Assembly (NCBI GenBank): GCA_000231825.2
Contig: JH720341.1
Location: forward strand, 456,099 to 520,098
Reading direction: 5' to 3'
From: Tetrahymena elliotti 4EA
Lineage: Eukaryota; Ciliophora; Oligohymenophorea; Hymenostomatida; Tetrahymenidae
Length of the DNA: 64,000 nucleotides
Part shown: piece by piece, positions 41,192-54,002 of the stretch
Layout: each line of letters begins with the position of its first letter
How positions within the stretch are numbered: position 1 is the stretch's first letter
The notes under the pieces: generated by a model
Told to the model about the DNA's origin: nothing
Seen by the model: the letters and a program-made list of their open reading frames with translations, nothing else
The model's database searches: none
Position numbers and translations under genes: made by a program

Positions 41192-43236
41192 TCAGAGGTT
41201 AGATTTAGCAGCAAGGAGGTTCTTTCTAAGGGTTTCAGCAACCTTTTCAATGAAGTCTTGAGTATTAAGATATTTGCTTCTGGCAACGCTATTATATTGT
41301 TAAAGTTATTGTTAATTACATTTTTTTTAATTTATAAAAGTGAATATTACTCATTAGTTCCTTCAATGCAAATAGCGAGATCCTTGGTCATGAAACCAGT
41401 TTCGACAGTTTCGATGACGGAGTTTTCAAGGGTCTTGCAGAAGAGGTCTAATTCTTTGTTGTTATCAAGCTTAGCTCTGTGTAATAAACCTTAGGTCCAA
41501 GCAAAAATAGAGGCAATAGAGTTAGTAGAGGTTTCTTGACCCTTTTGGTGTTATCTGTAGTGACGGGTAACGGTACCGTGAGCAGCTTCAGCTTCAATGA
41601 TATCGTTGGGACCAACTAAAACAGAGGTCATCAAACCAAGAGAACCAAAACCTTTAATATTAATAATGAATGATGAATAAGAATCAAAATAATGAAGAGA
41701 ATTAATAATCAAAAGAATGCCTAATAATAGTATTGTATTTAATTTATTTTGCTTTATGAATGTAATTCTTTTAAGAATAATTCTAAATTTTATGTAGAAA
41801 AAAGCAAATAAGAATAATATTATTATTCTTCTTAATTTAATTAAATTCTGTTTGATTTTATTTATTTATGATATTTAAATTAAGTGAAAGTGATTCAAAC
41901 AATATTTAATCAGAAATCCATTCATAAAAAATCTTTTTCTTTTTTATTTAGTGATTTATTTATTTAATATTTTTGATTGAAACCTACTTTTTTAGTTTAG
42001 AAATTCCTTTTTAAATTAAGATAGGCAGGTAAGTTAGCCAATAATTAGAATAAAAGAAAGGTTTTTCTTAATTTCTCTTTTTGTATTTAATTGATTTTGC
42101 TATACTATTTATTAAGCAATCTTGAGAATTATTAAATATCTAAGTAGTACTTTATCTAAATATATTGGTTTTTTTTAATTTTTACCTTAAGCAAGAGTAT
42201 CAGATTGGACATCACCATCGTAGTTCTTGCAAGCCCACATGAAACCACCTTCAGACTTGATCATATAAGCGACCATATCGTCGATGAGTCTGTGTTCATA
42301 CCAGATACCAGCCTTGGTGAATTCTTCCTTGTATTACTTGTCGTAGATTTCTTAGAAGATATCCTTGAACTTACCATCGTAAGCCTTCAAGATGGTGTTC
42401 TTGGTAGATAAGTAAAGGGGCATCTTTCTGTCGAGGGCATACTTGAAGTTGCAGTGGGCGAATTCGATGATAGATTCATCGGTATTGTACATACCCATAC
42501 CAACACCACCAGCAGGGTAATCGAAGACCTTCATGACCTTCTTTTCACCACCATTCTTGGGGGTGAAGACGATTTCGAAAGTACCAGGTTCATCAACCTT
42601 GAAGTCAGTGGCTCTGTATTAATCACCGAAAGCGTGTCTTCCTATATTATTAAGGCAAGAAGATTTAGTATAAGTTATTTTAAAATTCTGAAAATAATTT
42701 CATTTTAATATCGATCTTTTTTGGTTCATGAATATAATTTCTTTAAAAAAATTTTTGAAATTTGGAGTTCATAAGCTAAATCATGCTCCATTCAACAAAT
42801 AAAGTTGATAAATATTAAGATAAGAAAAATCTCTACCGATAACGATGGGCTTCTTCCATGCAGGAACGAGTCTAGGAACGTTCTTCATGAGAATGGGTTC
42901 TCTGAAGACAGTACCTCCAATGTGGTTTCTGATGGTACCGTTGGGGGACTTCCACATCTTCTTGAGATTGAATTCCTTGACTCTGGCTTCATCAGGAGTG
43001 ATAGTGGCACACTTGATACCAACCTTGGTTTCAACAATAGATTATGCAGCATCAAGAGTGACCTTATCATCAGTTTGGTCTCTGTATTCCATACCTAAAT
43101 CGAAGTACTTGATGTTCAAGTCAAGGAAAGGTAAAATGAGCTTATCCTTGATGAGTTTCCAGATAACTCTGGTCATTTCATCACCGTCTAATTCAGTAAC
43201 GGGGTTAGTAACTTTAATTTTTTGGATATCAGCCAT
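41192..43236 (-). CDS. IDH: Isocitrate dehydrogenase (NADP+), probably cytosolic
   Basis: Oxidatively decarboxylates isocitrate to 2-oxoglutarate and makes NADPH. Four exons (43236–42837, 42641–42186, 41651–41351, 41288–41192) join to exactly 417 residues, the normal eukaryotic homodimeric NADP-IDH size. Family landmarks in order are [14 protein letters not shown] near residue 13, [14 protein letters not shown] (substrate-binding region), [33 protein letters not shown]-type [20 protein letters not shown] with the metal-binding Asp residues, [11 protein letters not shown], and the NADP-binding [19 protein letters not shown]. The start MADIQKIKV has no presequence, so a cytosolic (or peroxisomal) form is inferred, although no peroxisomal tripeptide ends the protein. 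Codon use is strongly G/C-ending, as expected for high expression. The 534-bp intron 2 (41,652–42,185) holds no gene. Confidence 0.96.
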
Positions 43237-45143
43237 TTCTAATCTTCTTTTTATGTTGGTTTATGAGAAAAATTTGTTATTTTTTTTATATTTTATTTTT
43301 ATCAAAATTTTTGGATATCTTTTTGTTAATTTAAAACGAAGCATGAATACATTATATCCCCCACATGGAATAAATGAATCGATTTTTTCTGGAACTATTG
43401 AAAAAAATCATTACCCAGCCATTATCAAAATATAAGCTTAAATCATCATCTCAATGAGCTGGAGATATCCAATTAAGATTTTTTCTAACTCAATATCATC
43501 TTATTTTAGTAATTACTGCAATTTATTTGCATTCCAAACTACAACTGATCACAATTGTTTCTCTCTAATCTTTCTAATCTTCTTTCTCCTAAAAAGTTCA
43601 TTTTTTTTTAGATTCAAATGACATAATATCCCTCAAAAATTTTTTATTATTCATGAACTATTAAAATAGCAAATAAAAAAAATCTAATCCATAAAATATA
43701 TCTTTATTATTTTAAAAATATTCTTAAAATACATTTGTTTGAAACATACAAAGAAGAATCCAATAAATAAATACTTAATACTAAGATTATTATTTTAATG
43801 AAGTAACACAAAATAATAAGCGTATAGTGAAATTTATCAATTTTTTTTCCATCGAAACTTTGTTACAATTACTCTATTTTACTTAAATGTATAATTTAAC
43901 ATAATATAATGACCTAAATTTAAATAAAAAGTAAAAATAGAGGTGCAAATCATATTAATGATCTAATTAGTGAAATAAAAAATTTGATAAATGCTTAGCG
44001 ACCTATCAAAAAGGATATGCAATTTTAAAAGAGAGTAATTTATATGTGTATCATAGATTTTTAGAAGGTTGATAGAAAAATTAAAAGTGTAAAATTTGAT
44101 TTTATATATTGTTTTACACACACAGATAAGTTGGCCAGATAAATTTTAATAGTAATAGATTGAATTAATATCTTTCTATTTTCTTTTTTTAGAATTTAGA
44201 TTAATAAAAACAAAGTAAAATTATTACAATCTTACTTAGTTTTGCAGCAAGAAATTATTTTAAAATTGAATTATTCTATGAAATTATTAACATTTTTTAA
44301 TTATTCTCATAAATTTCTAAAATTGTATTTTTGAAAGTAATTTTTTTATAAAATTAAGCTAGGTTTTTCCTACAAAAAACCATATTTTTTTTGATTAACT
44401 TGAAATTGATGCTGTTCATTTTATTAAATATAATTACTTTTCAATTTGTTTGTTGATTACATTTTAATCAAATATATAAGAATTATTTATGTCAACTTAT
44501 TTTTGAACAATGAGAGTATTCCAGTTAAATTCTTATATTAAATTCCTATTTTTTTCATAATATTTTAATAAAATTAAAATTTTATTGAAATTTTTTTAAA
44601 AAAATTAAAAAATAAAGATAAAATCTTTTTAAAATAGTTTAGATTTCTATTAATTAAATTCTAAAAATATCTACTCTTATTCTAAAAGATAATTCTTTTA
44701 ACAGAAGAATTAAATTAAAAATTAAAAATATTTTGATTTAGGAATAAATTAAAGCTATTAAATAAGTTGTGTTTTAGATACTAAAATATTTTTATCCAGC
44801 ATCAAAATATTTTTGGCATCAAATTATCAAATAGATAGTCTTAACGATAAAAATATTAAAATTATCATTAATAAATCTATAAGAAGCATAATAAATGTCT
44901 GATGATTTTATTAAAAATATTTAAAAAAAATATATTTTTTGAATAAAAATTAGAAAGATATGTTACAAAATAGATAATAATGTTAAATAGGTAATAATAT
45001 TTAAAGGAAATAGAATAATGAATTAATCTACTAAAAATAAATGTACACTACTTTATATGGATATTTCTACTTTACTATTAGGATAAATTAAGTATTTATT
45101 ATTTAAAAAATATTTTTATCTATCATTTTTATAGATAAAGCTT
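43237..45143. other. Long intergenic region, nothing recognised
   Basis: 1.9 kb upstream of IDH and downstream of a small minus-strand gene. It must include the IDH promoter, but no element, RNA gene, repeat or exon is identifiable. Confidence 0.5.
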
Positions 45144-45831
45144 TCATTACTTTTAGTTGGCTAAATCATAATCTCTTTTCATATTAAAAAGACCTTCATT
45201 CATAATCTTTTACAAACCCTCATAATCTCCTGAATAATTATCAAAAGAACTGATATATCTCTTAAAAATAAAGCTATATTTTATATAAATAAAAAATTTA
45301 TTCTTGTTTATATCTTTCATTTCTAAATATTTACTTAGAGAATTGGAAGAGCTTTATTTCCTTTAATTGCTAAAATTTGGGACCTTTTTACACTTCTTCA
45401 TACTTAAATTCAATCTAATTTTATTTATTTATATCAAAATTCTTTTTAAAAAATGTTTGTTTATTAATTTTCCAAAGTAGAAATTTTAGATATTGTAGTG
45501 TATTATTGCAAACTACTTTAATCATAAAATTTTGTTTGAACTAATCAACAATAATTTAGAAAATATATTACTCCTCTATTCTTTTTAGCATCGATAATTA
45601 TATTGACAAGGCTTTCATAGTTCTATAAGTTCATTTTTCTTTCAGCACTAGTTCTATTTATTTATTGTTAAGATAAAATTATTAGTTTAAATTTTAAACA
45701 AGTTTCATGAAAGCTTAATTAAGAAATGAAATTGAGAACTATTTTATGATTTTTTACTTAATACAATCCTAAGCATCCTTGTAGGATCTAAGCATAACCT
45801 TGGCTTCAAAGTATTAGTCTTCTCTGAACAT
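45144..45831 (-). CDS. Small hypothetical protein, about four exons
   Basis: ATG 45,829–45,831 opens MFREDQYFEAKVMLRSYKDA. Joining at GT–AG introns near 45,650–45,750, 45,450–45,590 and 45,260–45,345 gives a soluble, helical protein of roughly 125 residues. Its best-looking parts are ERKMNLQNYESLVNIIIDAK in exon 2 and SSFDNYSGDYEGLQKIMNEG followed by NMKRDYDLANQKQ at the C-terminus, ending at TGA 45,144–45,146. The regular helical pattern and clean splice joins argue for a real gene, but I cannot assign a family. The frame stays open upstream of the chosen ATG, so the true start may lie further 5'. Confidence 0.5.
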
Positions 45832-46551
45832 TTTAGTATATTTTTTGATAGTATTTGATTGAGTTTTGAATAGATGGATTTGTTTATGAGTTTGATTATC
45901 AAAGATATTGTTTATCTTAATTATATTTTTTTATATATATTTGATATCAGTGTATTTTCAAGGTTTTCTTATTTAGTAATAATTCATAATTTTAAAGAGA
46001 TTAAAGCAACTTTGATTTGTATTGTATCTCTATAGTTCAAATCAAATTATAGTTGGTTATTTACAATTATTTATATTTTATAAAAATAATTCTGAATAAA
46101 ATAATTCTATTTTAAAGCATATTCTTTAAGTGCTATGCAAGCAAACACAATTCTGCTTTAAGTCCAATAAATTTTTTATGAAAAACTATTATAATAGTGA
46201 CAAAGAAAATTCGAGATAAAACTGGTTATGATTACTAATTGCAAATTACACAAATTGCACAAAAATAATATTAAGATTTTGAACTAGTTTATCTATTCAT
46301 TTTGATATACAAATAAATTTCTCTTGATTAATCTAATAGATTGAAATAAGTAGTATCAAAAATTAGATTAAATTTATTCAGATTTATAGTAGGATTAGTT
46401 AGCTTAAAATTATCTAAATTACATATATTATTACAATAAAAAATAATATTTTAATGGGCAGTTATATTAACTAAATCTTTTGTTTATATTTATATATCTA
46501 TCATCTTTAGCCTCAATTTAATTAGTTAAAAGCACAAATCTAATTATAAGT
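45832..46551. other. Intergenic, nothing recognised
   Basis: Between two minus-strand genes. It may contain an unrecognised 5' exon of the downstream gene near 45,832–45,900. Confidence 0.45.
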
Positions 46552-46941
46552 TCAATTGTCAGGCTCGTTTACTATGCAGGCAGGGTCTAATAAAATTTTT
46601 TTCTTTCCTCTAATAAATTCTCTTTTAGAAAGTTTGTATCCATGATAAGAAAGTACCAATAATGAACCAAAGAAAGCTACTCTTTAATATTTACGCTTTT
46701 TCATTTTTGTTATGTTATTTATAGGTACATATTAAACAACTTAAGACAATGTTAATCCAGTAATATTACCAACTAAAAACCACAATGAAAATTGTTTAAA
46801 TGACTATATTTGCAATTCTTTATATTATCTATTTCCTTCAGGAGAAAGTAAAGCTAAGCCATCACCTACTGCAGCTAATGGCTTCTTTTTTTATTGTTCA
46901 GTTTAATTCCAAGTATTATCTAAATCTTTATTGCCTGACAT
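46552..46941 (-). CDS. Small membrane protein with two predicted spans
   Basis: A single exon of 129 residues, from ATG 46,939–46,941 to TGA 46,552–46,554. The N-terminus is polar (MSGNKDLDNTWNQTEQ), followed by VGDGLALLSPEGNRQYKELQ. A first hydrophobic segment (FSLWFLVGNITGLTLSQVV) lies at about residues 51–69 and a second (VAFFGSLLVLSYHGYKL) at about 87–103. A basic stretch, KKRKYQR, lies between them. The C-terminal tail is short and hydrophilic (LLDPACIVNEPDN). Two spans with a basic loop resemble small inner-membrane proteins such as respiratory-complex accessory subunits, but no family is recognised and there is no obvious presequence. The gene is divergent from the long + strand gene 956 bp away. 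Confidence 0.65.
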
Positions 46942-47896
46942 TTTAAAAATATATAATTTTTTGTAACAAGATATAATTATCTTAATATTTCTTTTTGAAT
47001 ATTCTATAGATATTTAATTAAAATAAAAGGCCAATAGAAAATTAATTAAAAAAGCATCTCTTCAAACATGGATTCACAAAAATTTTAACTCTAATTTTAA
47101 AACATCTATATTAATTAAAATTAATTTAAAATTTAATTAATTTCAAATAACTTTATTTTAAACAAAAATTATTTTACTTATTAAAAATGTTAAAAATTTG
47201 TAAGTAAATTATGAGTTAATTCAGCTCTTTTTTTATAAAATGAAAATATCTTGGAAAATATTTTAAAAAATAACAATTATTTGAATATCTATTTTTCTAC
47301 ATATTAGCTCTATTAGTAAATAATTTTACAAAATAATGATAAATTAAATAAAATAATTTAATTTTAAAGAGTATTAATTGGTAATGATAATAAGGGAATA
47401 AAATAAAAAAATTTTCAAAAATCGATAAAACTACAATAAAGTGAAAAAGGCAAAGCAGGAAACATTAAAAATGAAAAATAAATAAAAAAAATTTTTGATT
47501 TAAATTTTAGATGTTGTTTTAAACTAATTTTTAAAATAAAAAAATATTTTTTTCTTTTTGAAAAAAAAGGTGTGTTATATTTTTAGAAATAATCTAATTA
47601 ATATTGAATATTTCTGTTGGATTCATCAATGAAAATAATTTATCTGCCACTTATTATAAATTGTTTATAAATGAATAATTAGTTATTTTTATAAATTGCC
47701 TTTCAAAGATATTGATTATTTTGGTTGGAAATAAATAGCTCATAAGTATTTATACAACAAACAACGAATATAAATATCGATATTTAATTATCTATTGAAA
47801 TTTCTCATATTATTTTTTCTAAATCTAATTATTTATACTACTAATTCAAACCAATTTAGGTTTTTGATAGATTATTTATTTATATTTTAGTGAAAT
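46942..47896. other. Divergent intergenic region
   Basis: 955 bp between opposite starts. It must hold two promoters. Only poly-A/T tracts are visible. Confidence 0.5.
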
Positions 47897-50800
47897 ATGA
47901 GTTCTACAAATGAAGGATCCAACTTTGTTCCTCGTAAGCTGAATCCATACGAAAATGAGCTCTAATTCGAATATTAAAGATTACTTACAAATTAGACATA
48001 GAATATGATGAAAAAAAATAATATTTAGCAAGGGCCTAGTTTGTAAGTTATTAGCATTTTGCAAAACTACCCAAATAAGTTGAATGAAAAGCCTATTTAT
48101 GACTCTAAATAGCAGTAATTTTTAATTATAAAAGATTAAGAAACAGACTAAGAATAAGAGAAAGAAAAAGATTAGTAAGTCCAATTAGCAGCTGCTGTAA
48201 TAAATCCTAATTAATATGAAATTGATGATCTCAGTGGTGATTTATTAAAGAAAAAAAATTAGAAAGATAAAGATTTGCAATAAGGGAGCATTAGGTTAAC
48301 TAATGAAGCTACATTTGTAGGAAGTCCAATAGATTTAAGGAAAATATAATATGAAGAAGATGACTTAAAAAGATAATAAAATATAAATAATATAATTATG
48401 GAAATAGATAAAAACGAAAGGGCAGTAAAAAAACTCAAATATATCTGGCCATATTCTAAATTAGAAAGCCATAAATTACAAGATATTTAAGAAAAAACTA
48501 ATGAATATTTCAGAAACTAAAACAATTAAATTTTAAATCAAACAGTAAAAAACAATTCTAATATATAATGGGATGAGTTTGATAAAATGCCCCCCAAATC
48601 ATCTTAACAAAGAACCACTCAAGCAAGAAGAAAATCTTTTCAGGGCAGAGAAAAGAAGAGCAGTTAATTAACTTAAGAGTAAAATTAGAATGACAATTCA
48701 GATAACTTTGATTCTAATATAAATAACAATAAAATGATTTAAACATAATATAGCTTTTCAATTAATCCTCATGATAAATAAAACATTAATAGAAGCAAAG
48801 AAAACAATAACCCTAAATCATAATTAGAGGTTTAAGAGAATACTAATTTAGAAGATAATAACAGCTCATTTGTTTCAAATACACATGCAAAATAAAAATT
48901 ATCAGATTTAACAGAGCAAAGAGGGAAGCTAGAATCCAAAGAAGGCTTAAGAAATGTTCTTCTTCGTTAATCTCATTAAAAAGTATGCACCTATTTTTTA
49001 TTTTTCATAAAAATATTTAAAGTTATAAAAGTCTTTCAGACAATATTTTAATTTTAATGAATAAATCTATCTACCAATATTTTTAGAGATTATTAAAAAG
49101 TCTTAAAAAGTAAGTTATAAATATCGTTTAGAAAGAAGATTTTAAAAACAACGACTATTTGAGAAGAAATGTTTATTTTATTTAACTTAATCTTATAAAA
49201 TATAGAAATAAGAACCATGGCAAGCTATTAATAACTAATAAAGTACTTAACCAGAAGATAGATATTAAGTTATATAATCTAGAGGAGCAAGCAGATACTC
49301 AAGATCAAGATCATAATCTCGTAATGGATAATATCCAGCTAATAATCGTTAGTCAACTTAGAGTAATTAAGTTTCTCCAAGAGTTTATGATAAAGATCTT
49401 GATAACTCTTTTTAAGTTTAGCAAGATTTGATATATAATAATAAAACTGCTATAAATAAAAGATTAAAAGAACCAGTTAATCATAGTTATGAAAACAGAG
49501 TAAACAAAATAAATAATTTTGATGATGATAATATCAAAAGAGCTAATAGCTAGAATCAATAATATAGGAAAAGTTATTAAAATGACTAAAATGAAAGTGA
49601 TGACGATAACATTTTTAAAAGATAACTTCCTAATGAAGATGAAAGAAGAATAGTGTACTATGATGATAATAATAGAAGAAGCATAAATAATGAAATACAA
49701 AGAAAATAAAATACACTAGATTTAAATGACTATTAGTAAATAAATAATAACAGGTAAAACACTTTGAAAAGTAGAGCATAAAGTAGGTAAAAGTCAAGAT
49801 AGGCAAGTCCATTAAGCAATAATGATGAATAATTTAATAATTAAAAGAATACTGTAAGTTATAGAGTAAAAACATAGTAGGATTATCTTCCTAAAATTAA
49901 AAGTGGTAATCAAAAAAATTTAAAAACAGAAGTTAACTAAATTGATAATGAAGAAGATGATGATGTTAGAGAAACAAACTTTAACCAAAAAAGAAGAAAT
50001 AGCCAACCTTATGCTGAAAGCTTAAAGGGGCCTATTAAATTTAATGATCCTTACATACAAAAATAATTAATTGAGTTTGAGAATGAGCAAAGAAGTTAAA
50101 ATAATGAAATTGATGAAGAATTTTTGAAGCAAGAATAATTAGACAGGATGTCAAATTATGTTAATAATTTTAATCAAACTGCTAGGGGTAATAGGCAATT
50201 TAGAACTTTAGAAGACAAAAGAAATATTAAAACTTCTCAGAATACCCATAGAACCCTAGATTAAGGAAAAAATAATGAACAGAGTATCGAAAAAGATGAT
50301 TTGAGAAAAAGGAGAAACAGTGGATTAAGCTAAACCAATAAATAGCTGAGAGCCCATTCAAAAAATGAAATCAGAGAAAAAACTCCTGTTGATAGTAAAA
50401 CTCGGTACAGTATCTAAAGTGATCAGTTTAAAGAAACTCTTAAAAGTAAAAAGTTTAAACAGCAAGATTAAGATAAGTATATGAGAGATGATTTTGATGA
50501 TTTTGGAAAAGAAACTGCTTAAAAATTTTAAAAGTAGAGAAACCCTGGAAATAGAAATATCAATTAAGATGATTTTGATATTATTGGTGGGGCATCCTAA
50601 ATGGATAAAGATATTATGAAAAAGTAATAATTGATAAATATATTAAACAATAATTAAGTGCATGATATGGAAAACTATGATCTTTCTTACAGAAATAGTA
50701 AATCATCAAAGATGCCTTCAACTGCAAAAAAAGCAACTTTTAAAAACAATCTAGAAGCAATGTAAGACAGTGAGCTAACCTAAAAGAGAGATAATTACAC

Positions 50801-52085
50801 TGAAAATTCATCCTAATAACCCAGTAGTGTTTATTTTAAAGGCAAGTAAAAAGATAAATTGGGAATGGATGTAAGAAGGATATTTGAAGATATAGAAAAA
50901 AGAAAGAAAATACACAGATTGGATGACAAAGAAACCTAAAAAATATACAGTTATGGGGACTATACAATTATTCATCACCCAAAATAGAATAGCTCTAAAT
51001 TGCTTAAAATAGATGAGAATAGCAAGAACTTTGAAAATTTTTAAGAAGAATTTGGAGAATAAATGAATGATTTCTTGGATGTTGCCATAGATTGCCATGA
51101 AAGCTCTAAAAAGAGATTGTAAATTCTTTCTTTCAATTTTACTTAAGTCAAATCAATAAAATTGAATTATAATTTATTTTTGTTTTTTTGAACTTAAAAT
51201 TAAAAAATTTTTATTAATAGGTCTCCATTAGGAAAATATAAATTACCTTAATCACCTTAATCTCCAACAAGAAATCATTTGAATAATATTACAAATAACT
51301 ACAAAGTTAAAAAATAGCAACAGAGAAGTAAATCTGTCCTAAGTAATGTAAGTAGAGGTAAATCTTCCTTGAAATAGAAAAGATAAAATTCTAAAAAAGC
51401 TAAGAATTAACCAGACTTTGATGAATAGAAGGTAAAAATAATTTGTTAATCTCAATATTTTATTTATTTTAAATTTTTAAATAGTACAAACTGATATGTT
51501 AGAGGATAGCTGTTAAAATGACTTATATTCCTGCAGAGTATTCTAGCAGAAGTGAATAATATCTTAGAGATCTTTTAGCTGAATTAAAGATATATAATCC
51601 TGTTTTTTCTAATATATCTTACTTTACTGGTGTAAACATTTTACGTTTATCTCGTATCTATGTTTATGAAGAAGACTCTGATGTTTACACAGAAAACTAG
51701 CCTTCTAATTCTTCATTTTTAATTTTATATGGAAGGGTTAATCTTTTTAATAAAGATAATGGTGAGTTTAAAGAGTGCATTATGGGAGAAACTATTGGTG
51801 AAGAAGCTGTCCTTGGACCTGAAGAAAAAAATATAACCAGGTAAAATAGTAGTATAAAATGTATTATGTTAATTTTGCCATAAAAATAGATTTGAAACTG
51901 CAACAGCTATGGAAGAAACTTCAATGTGTGAAATAAACAGAGAATTTTTAGAAAAGTTCAGAATTAGCTGTTCTGAAAAAGGATTAAATGATGATTATAT
52001 AAGCATCGTGACACTTTTAAAGAAGAATTTTATATAGAAAAAGACATTGCGTTTACTTAATTCTTAAAGAGATGAAGCAGAATGA
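47897..52085 (+). CDS. Long low-complexity protein with C-terminal cyclic-nucleotide-binding domain
   Basis: Likely a regulatory or scaffold protein that senses cAMP or cGMP. The first ~1,000 residues (47,897–51,110) are hydrophilic and dominated by Asn, Lys, Asp, Glu, Arg, Ser and Gln, with many short basic or acidic clusters and no membrane segment. Introns near 48,982–49,204, 51,119–51,219, 51,432–51,483 and 51,842–51,890 keep the frame open. The C-terminal ~170 residues form a compact domain: a helical lead-in (YLRDLLAELKIYNPVF), a beta-roll start (SSFLILYGRVNLFNKDNGEF), the phosphate-cassette equivalent (ECIMGETIGEEAVLG), then FETATAMEETSMCEINREF, matching the usual 'R.ATV.A.E...L..I.R..F' end of a cNMP domain. 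The cassette carries GE-type residues, but the conserved cassette Arg is not clearly in place, so ligand binding may be weak or lost. There is no kinase or channel domain, so this is neither PKA/PKG nor a CNG channel. Confidence 0.75.
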
Positions 52086-53594
52086 ATGATAAATATAATA
52101 GTTAGAATAATAAAGATAAGTAGAATCAAGAATCACAAATTCATCTTAATAAATTATTATAACATTTGATAAGCGCAAAATCATCAACTAATTAATAAAC
52201 TAATAAAGACACACATAAACCAATAAATAAATAATTAAATCTATCAATCAATAAATCAAACATAATCTAAAAATTATGATTAAACCAGTCTGCAATTTCA
52301 ATAAATTTATTACAATACTATTAAATGTATATTGATTATTTATCATATTTTTACCTTATTTCATAGATTTTTTCATTTTAAATCATTTGCTTTTTTTTCT
52401 TTTCAATGTATTAAAGATCTTATTTTACTTTATTAGCTTTTTTTCACCTTAAAGTTGCTTTTTTTCTTCAATTTTCATTTTATTTGCTTTCAAATCTAAT
52501 AATTGATGCATTACCTATTTATTTCAAATAAAAAAAATTCTTTTAAAACAAAAATGAACTAATTGAGGATTTAGTCTCATGTGTATTTAAAATTTTATTT
52601 TAGCTACATGATTTCCCTTTTTATTTAAGATAAGCTTGAAAGAAAATTTATAAATTTTATGAAAAATATTAAAAAATAATTTATAAATCATTCCATGGCT
52701 GCATAAATTAAATTTACAAAAAGAAATTTCTAAAGATATGAAAAGAAATACTCAACAGAATTTTTTAATACATTTGATTGCTAAAATTTTAAAAAATATA
52801 TTTATAAGTCTACCTTCTTAAATAAGCTGTTGAATAAATAAAAGAGCAGTTAAAAGAAAATGTAGTTGCATGATAACATAAATGAATAAAGATATTTTCA
52901 TTTGAGTAGGAAAGGTAAGCTGGTTGAAGTACAAATTGCCTTTAAATATTTTAAGGCAAATTAATATAAACAAATTAAAATTGTTTGATTGTGCGCAATC
53001 AATACTTTTTATTTTAATATTTTGATCAATAATCAAATAAATTTATGCGAATTACTTTGATTATTAACAAGAATAATACAAACTTTTTAATTAAGAATAA
53101 ATTAAATTGGTTAATTGGTAATTTAAGATACTATTTTTGATTATACTTAAAATTAATATCTTTAATTTATTTTGATAGATGATTCGAAACATCTAATCAG
53201 ACATCAGCAAATCTTACCCACGTTAAATAAATAAGAAGACTTTTGTTATTATTAATAAAAATACCATTTACTTTTTTACAGCTAATTTGGACTGGAACTC
53301 CAAAAAATATTTATTTAGATATTTATGATTATTAGAGATGGCATTCTTCTGCTATGTAGATAAGCCATTTTATGCTTTTTGGAAATAACTTATCCTTAAT
53401 TTGATATCAACCTGATTAAAAGATGAAGCTTTTATTCATCAATTTTAACATGTAAAATGAAAGCAAGAAAAGAAGAATGAAGTTGATATGAATTTTTTTC
53501 CTTTTAAAAGAATAATGGAATAAAAAATACTACATATAATAGAAATAATTATAACTATTTTTAATTTTATAAGAGTTGATAACAATATAATTAA
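52086..53594. other. Convergent intergenic region, nothing supported
   Basis: 1.5 kb between two 3' ends. It contains a run of loosely repeated 'aataaat' motifs near 52,185–52,260 and a 72-codon minus-strand frame (52,818–53,036) with no supporting features. Neither is called. Confidence 0.5.
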
Positions 53595-54002
53595 TCAGTG
53601 AATCTTCTTTTCAAGATCGTTCTTATCGAGAGAAGATAAATCATTGCATTGGAGGGCAATAGCAAAGCCTTGGATTTTATTTTAGAAGAATTGATTGGTG
53701 GAAGCAGAAACCATCTTAACCTTGACTGGGGCAGTATCAGGGCACCAGAAGACATAGACGATCTTTTCGTTGACTCTGCCATCTTCGAATTTCTTTTCAT
53801 AATCAAAAACGCAGAAACGAGCGTCATTTGATGGGAGACTGTTAAGGAAATCTTCGTAGGTTTCATCTCTAGCACCAATCTTTTCAATTTCAATGGCCTT
53901 GTTGTTCTTGGTGTGATAAATAATATAACGATGTTTCTTATCCATTCTCATGGCTTGATATTATTAGAGACAATCGTCAGCAATTTGTAAACCGAGATCC
54001 AT
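53595..54002 (-). CDS. ADF/cofilin actin-depolymerising factor
   Basis: Binds and severs actin filaments. The single exon encodes 135 residues, one ADF-H domain and nothing else. The family pattern is clear: a short N-terminal helix (DLGLQIADDCLQQYQAMRM), RYIIYHTKNNKAIEIEKIG, ARDETYEDFLNSLPSNDARF, the core strand CVFDYEKKFEDGRVNEKIVY, then VFWCPDTAPVKVKMVSAS, which corresponds to the W.P..A.VK.KM actin-binding helix, and a final helix. The usual Ser3 regulatory site is absent (the protein begins MDLGL), so LIM-kinase-type inhibition is not expected. Codon use is G/C-ending, as for highly expressed genes. It shares the strand with CCP5, viperin and the RING gene but has its own 920-bp upstream region. 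Confidence 0.95.

Noticed and set aside
42205..42708. Two + strand open frames of 68 and 84 codons
   Set aside because: Antisense to IDH exon 2; no independent features.
42845..43435. A 196-codon open frame on the + strand
   Set aside because: It lies antisense to IDH exon 1. The minus strand carries unmistakable IDH motifs and biased codons, so the + frame is a by-product of that codon use.
53649..53893. Open frames on both strands overlapping the ADF/cofilin gene
   Set aside because: They use the wrong frame or strand relative to a complete ADF-H domain.
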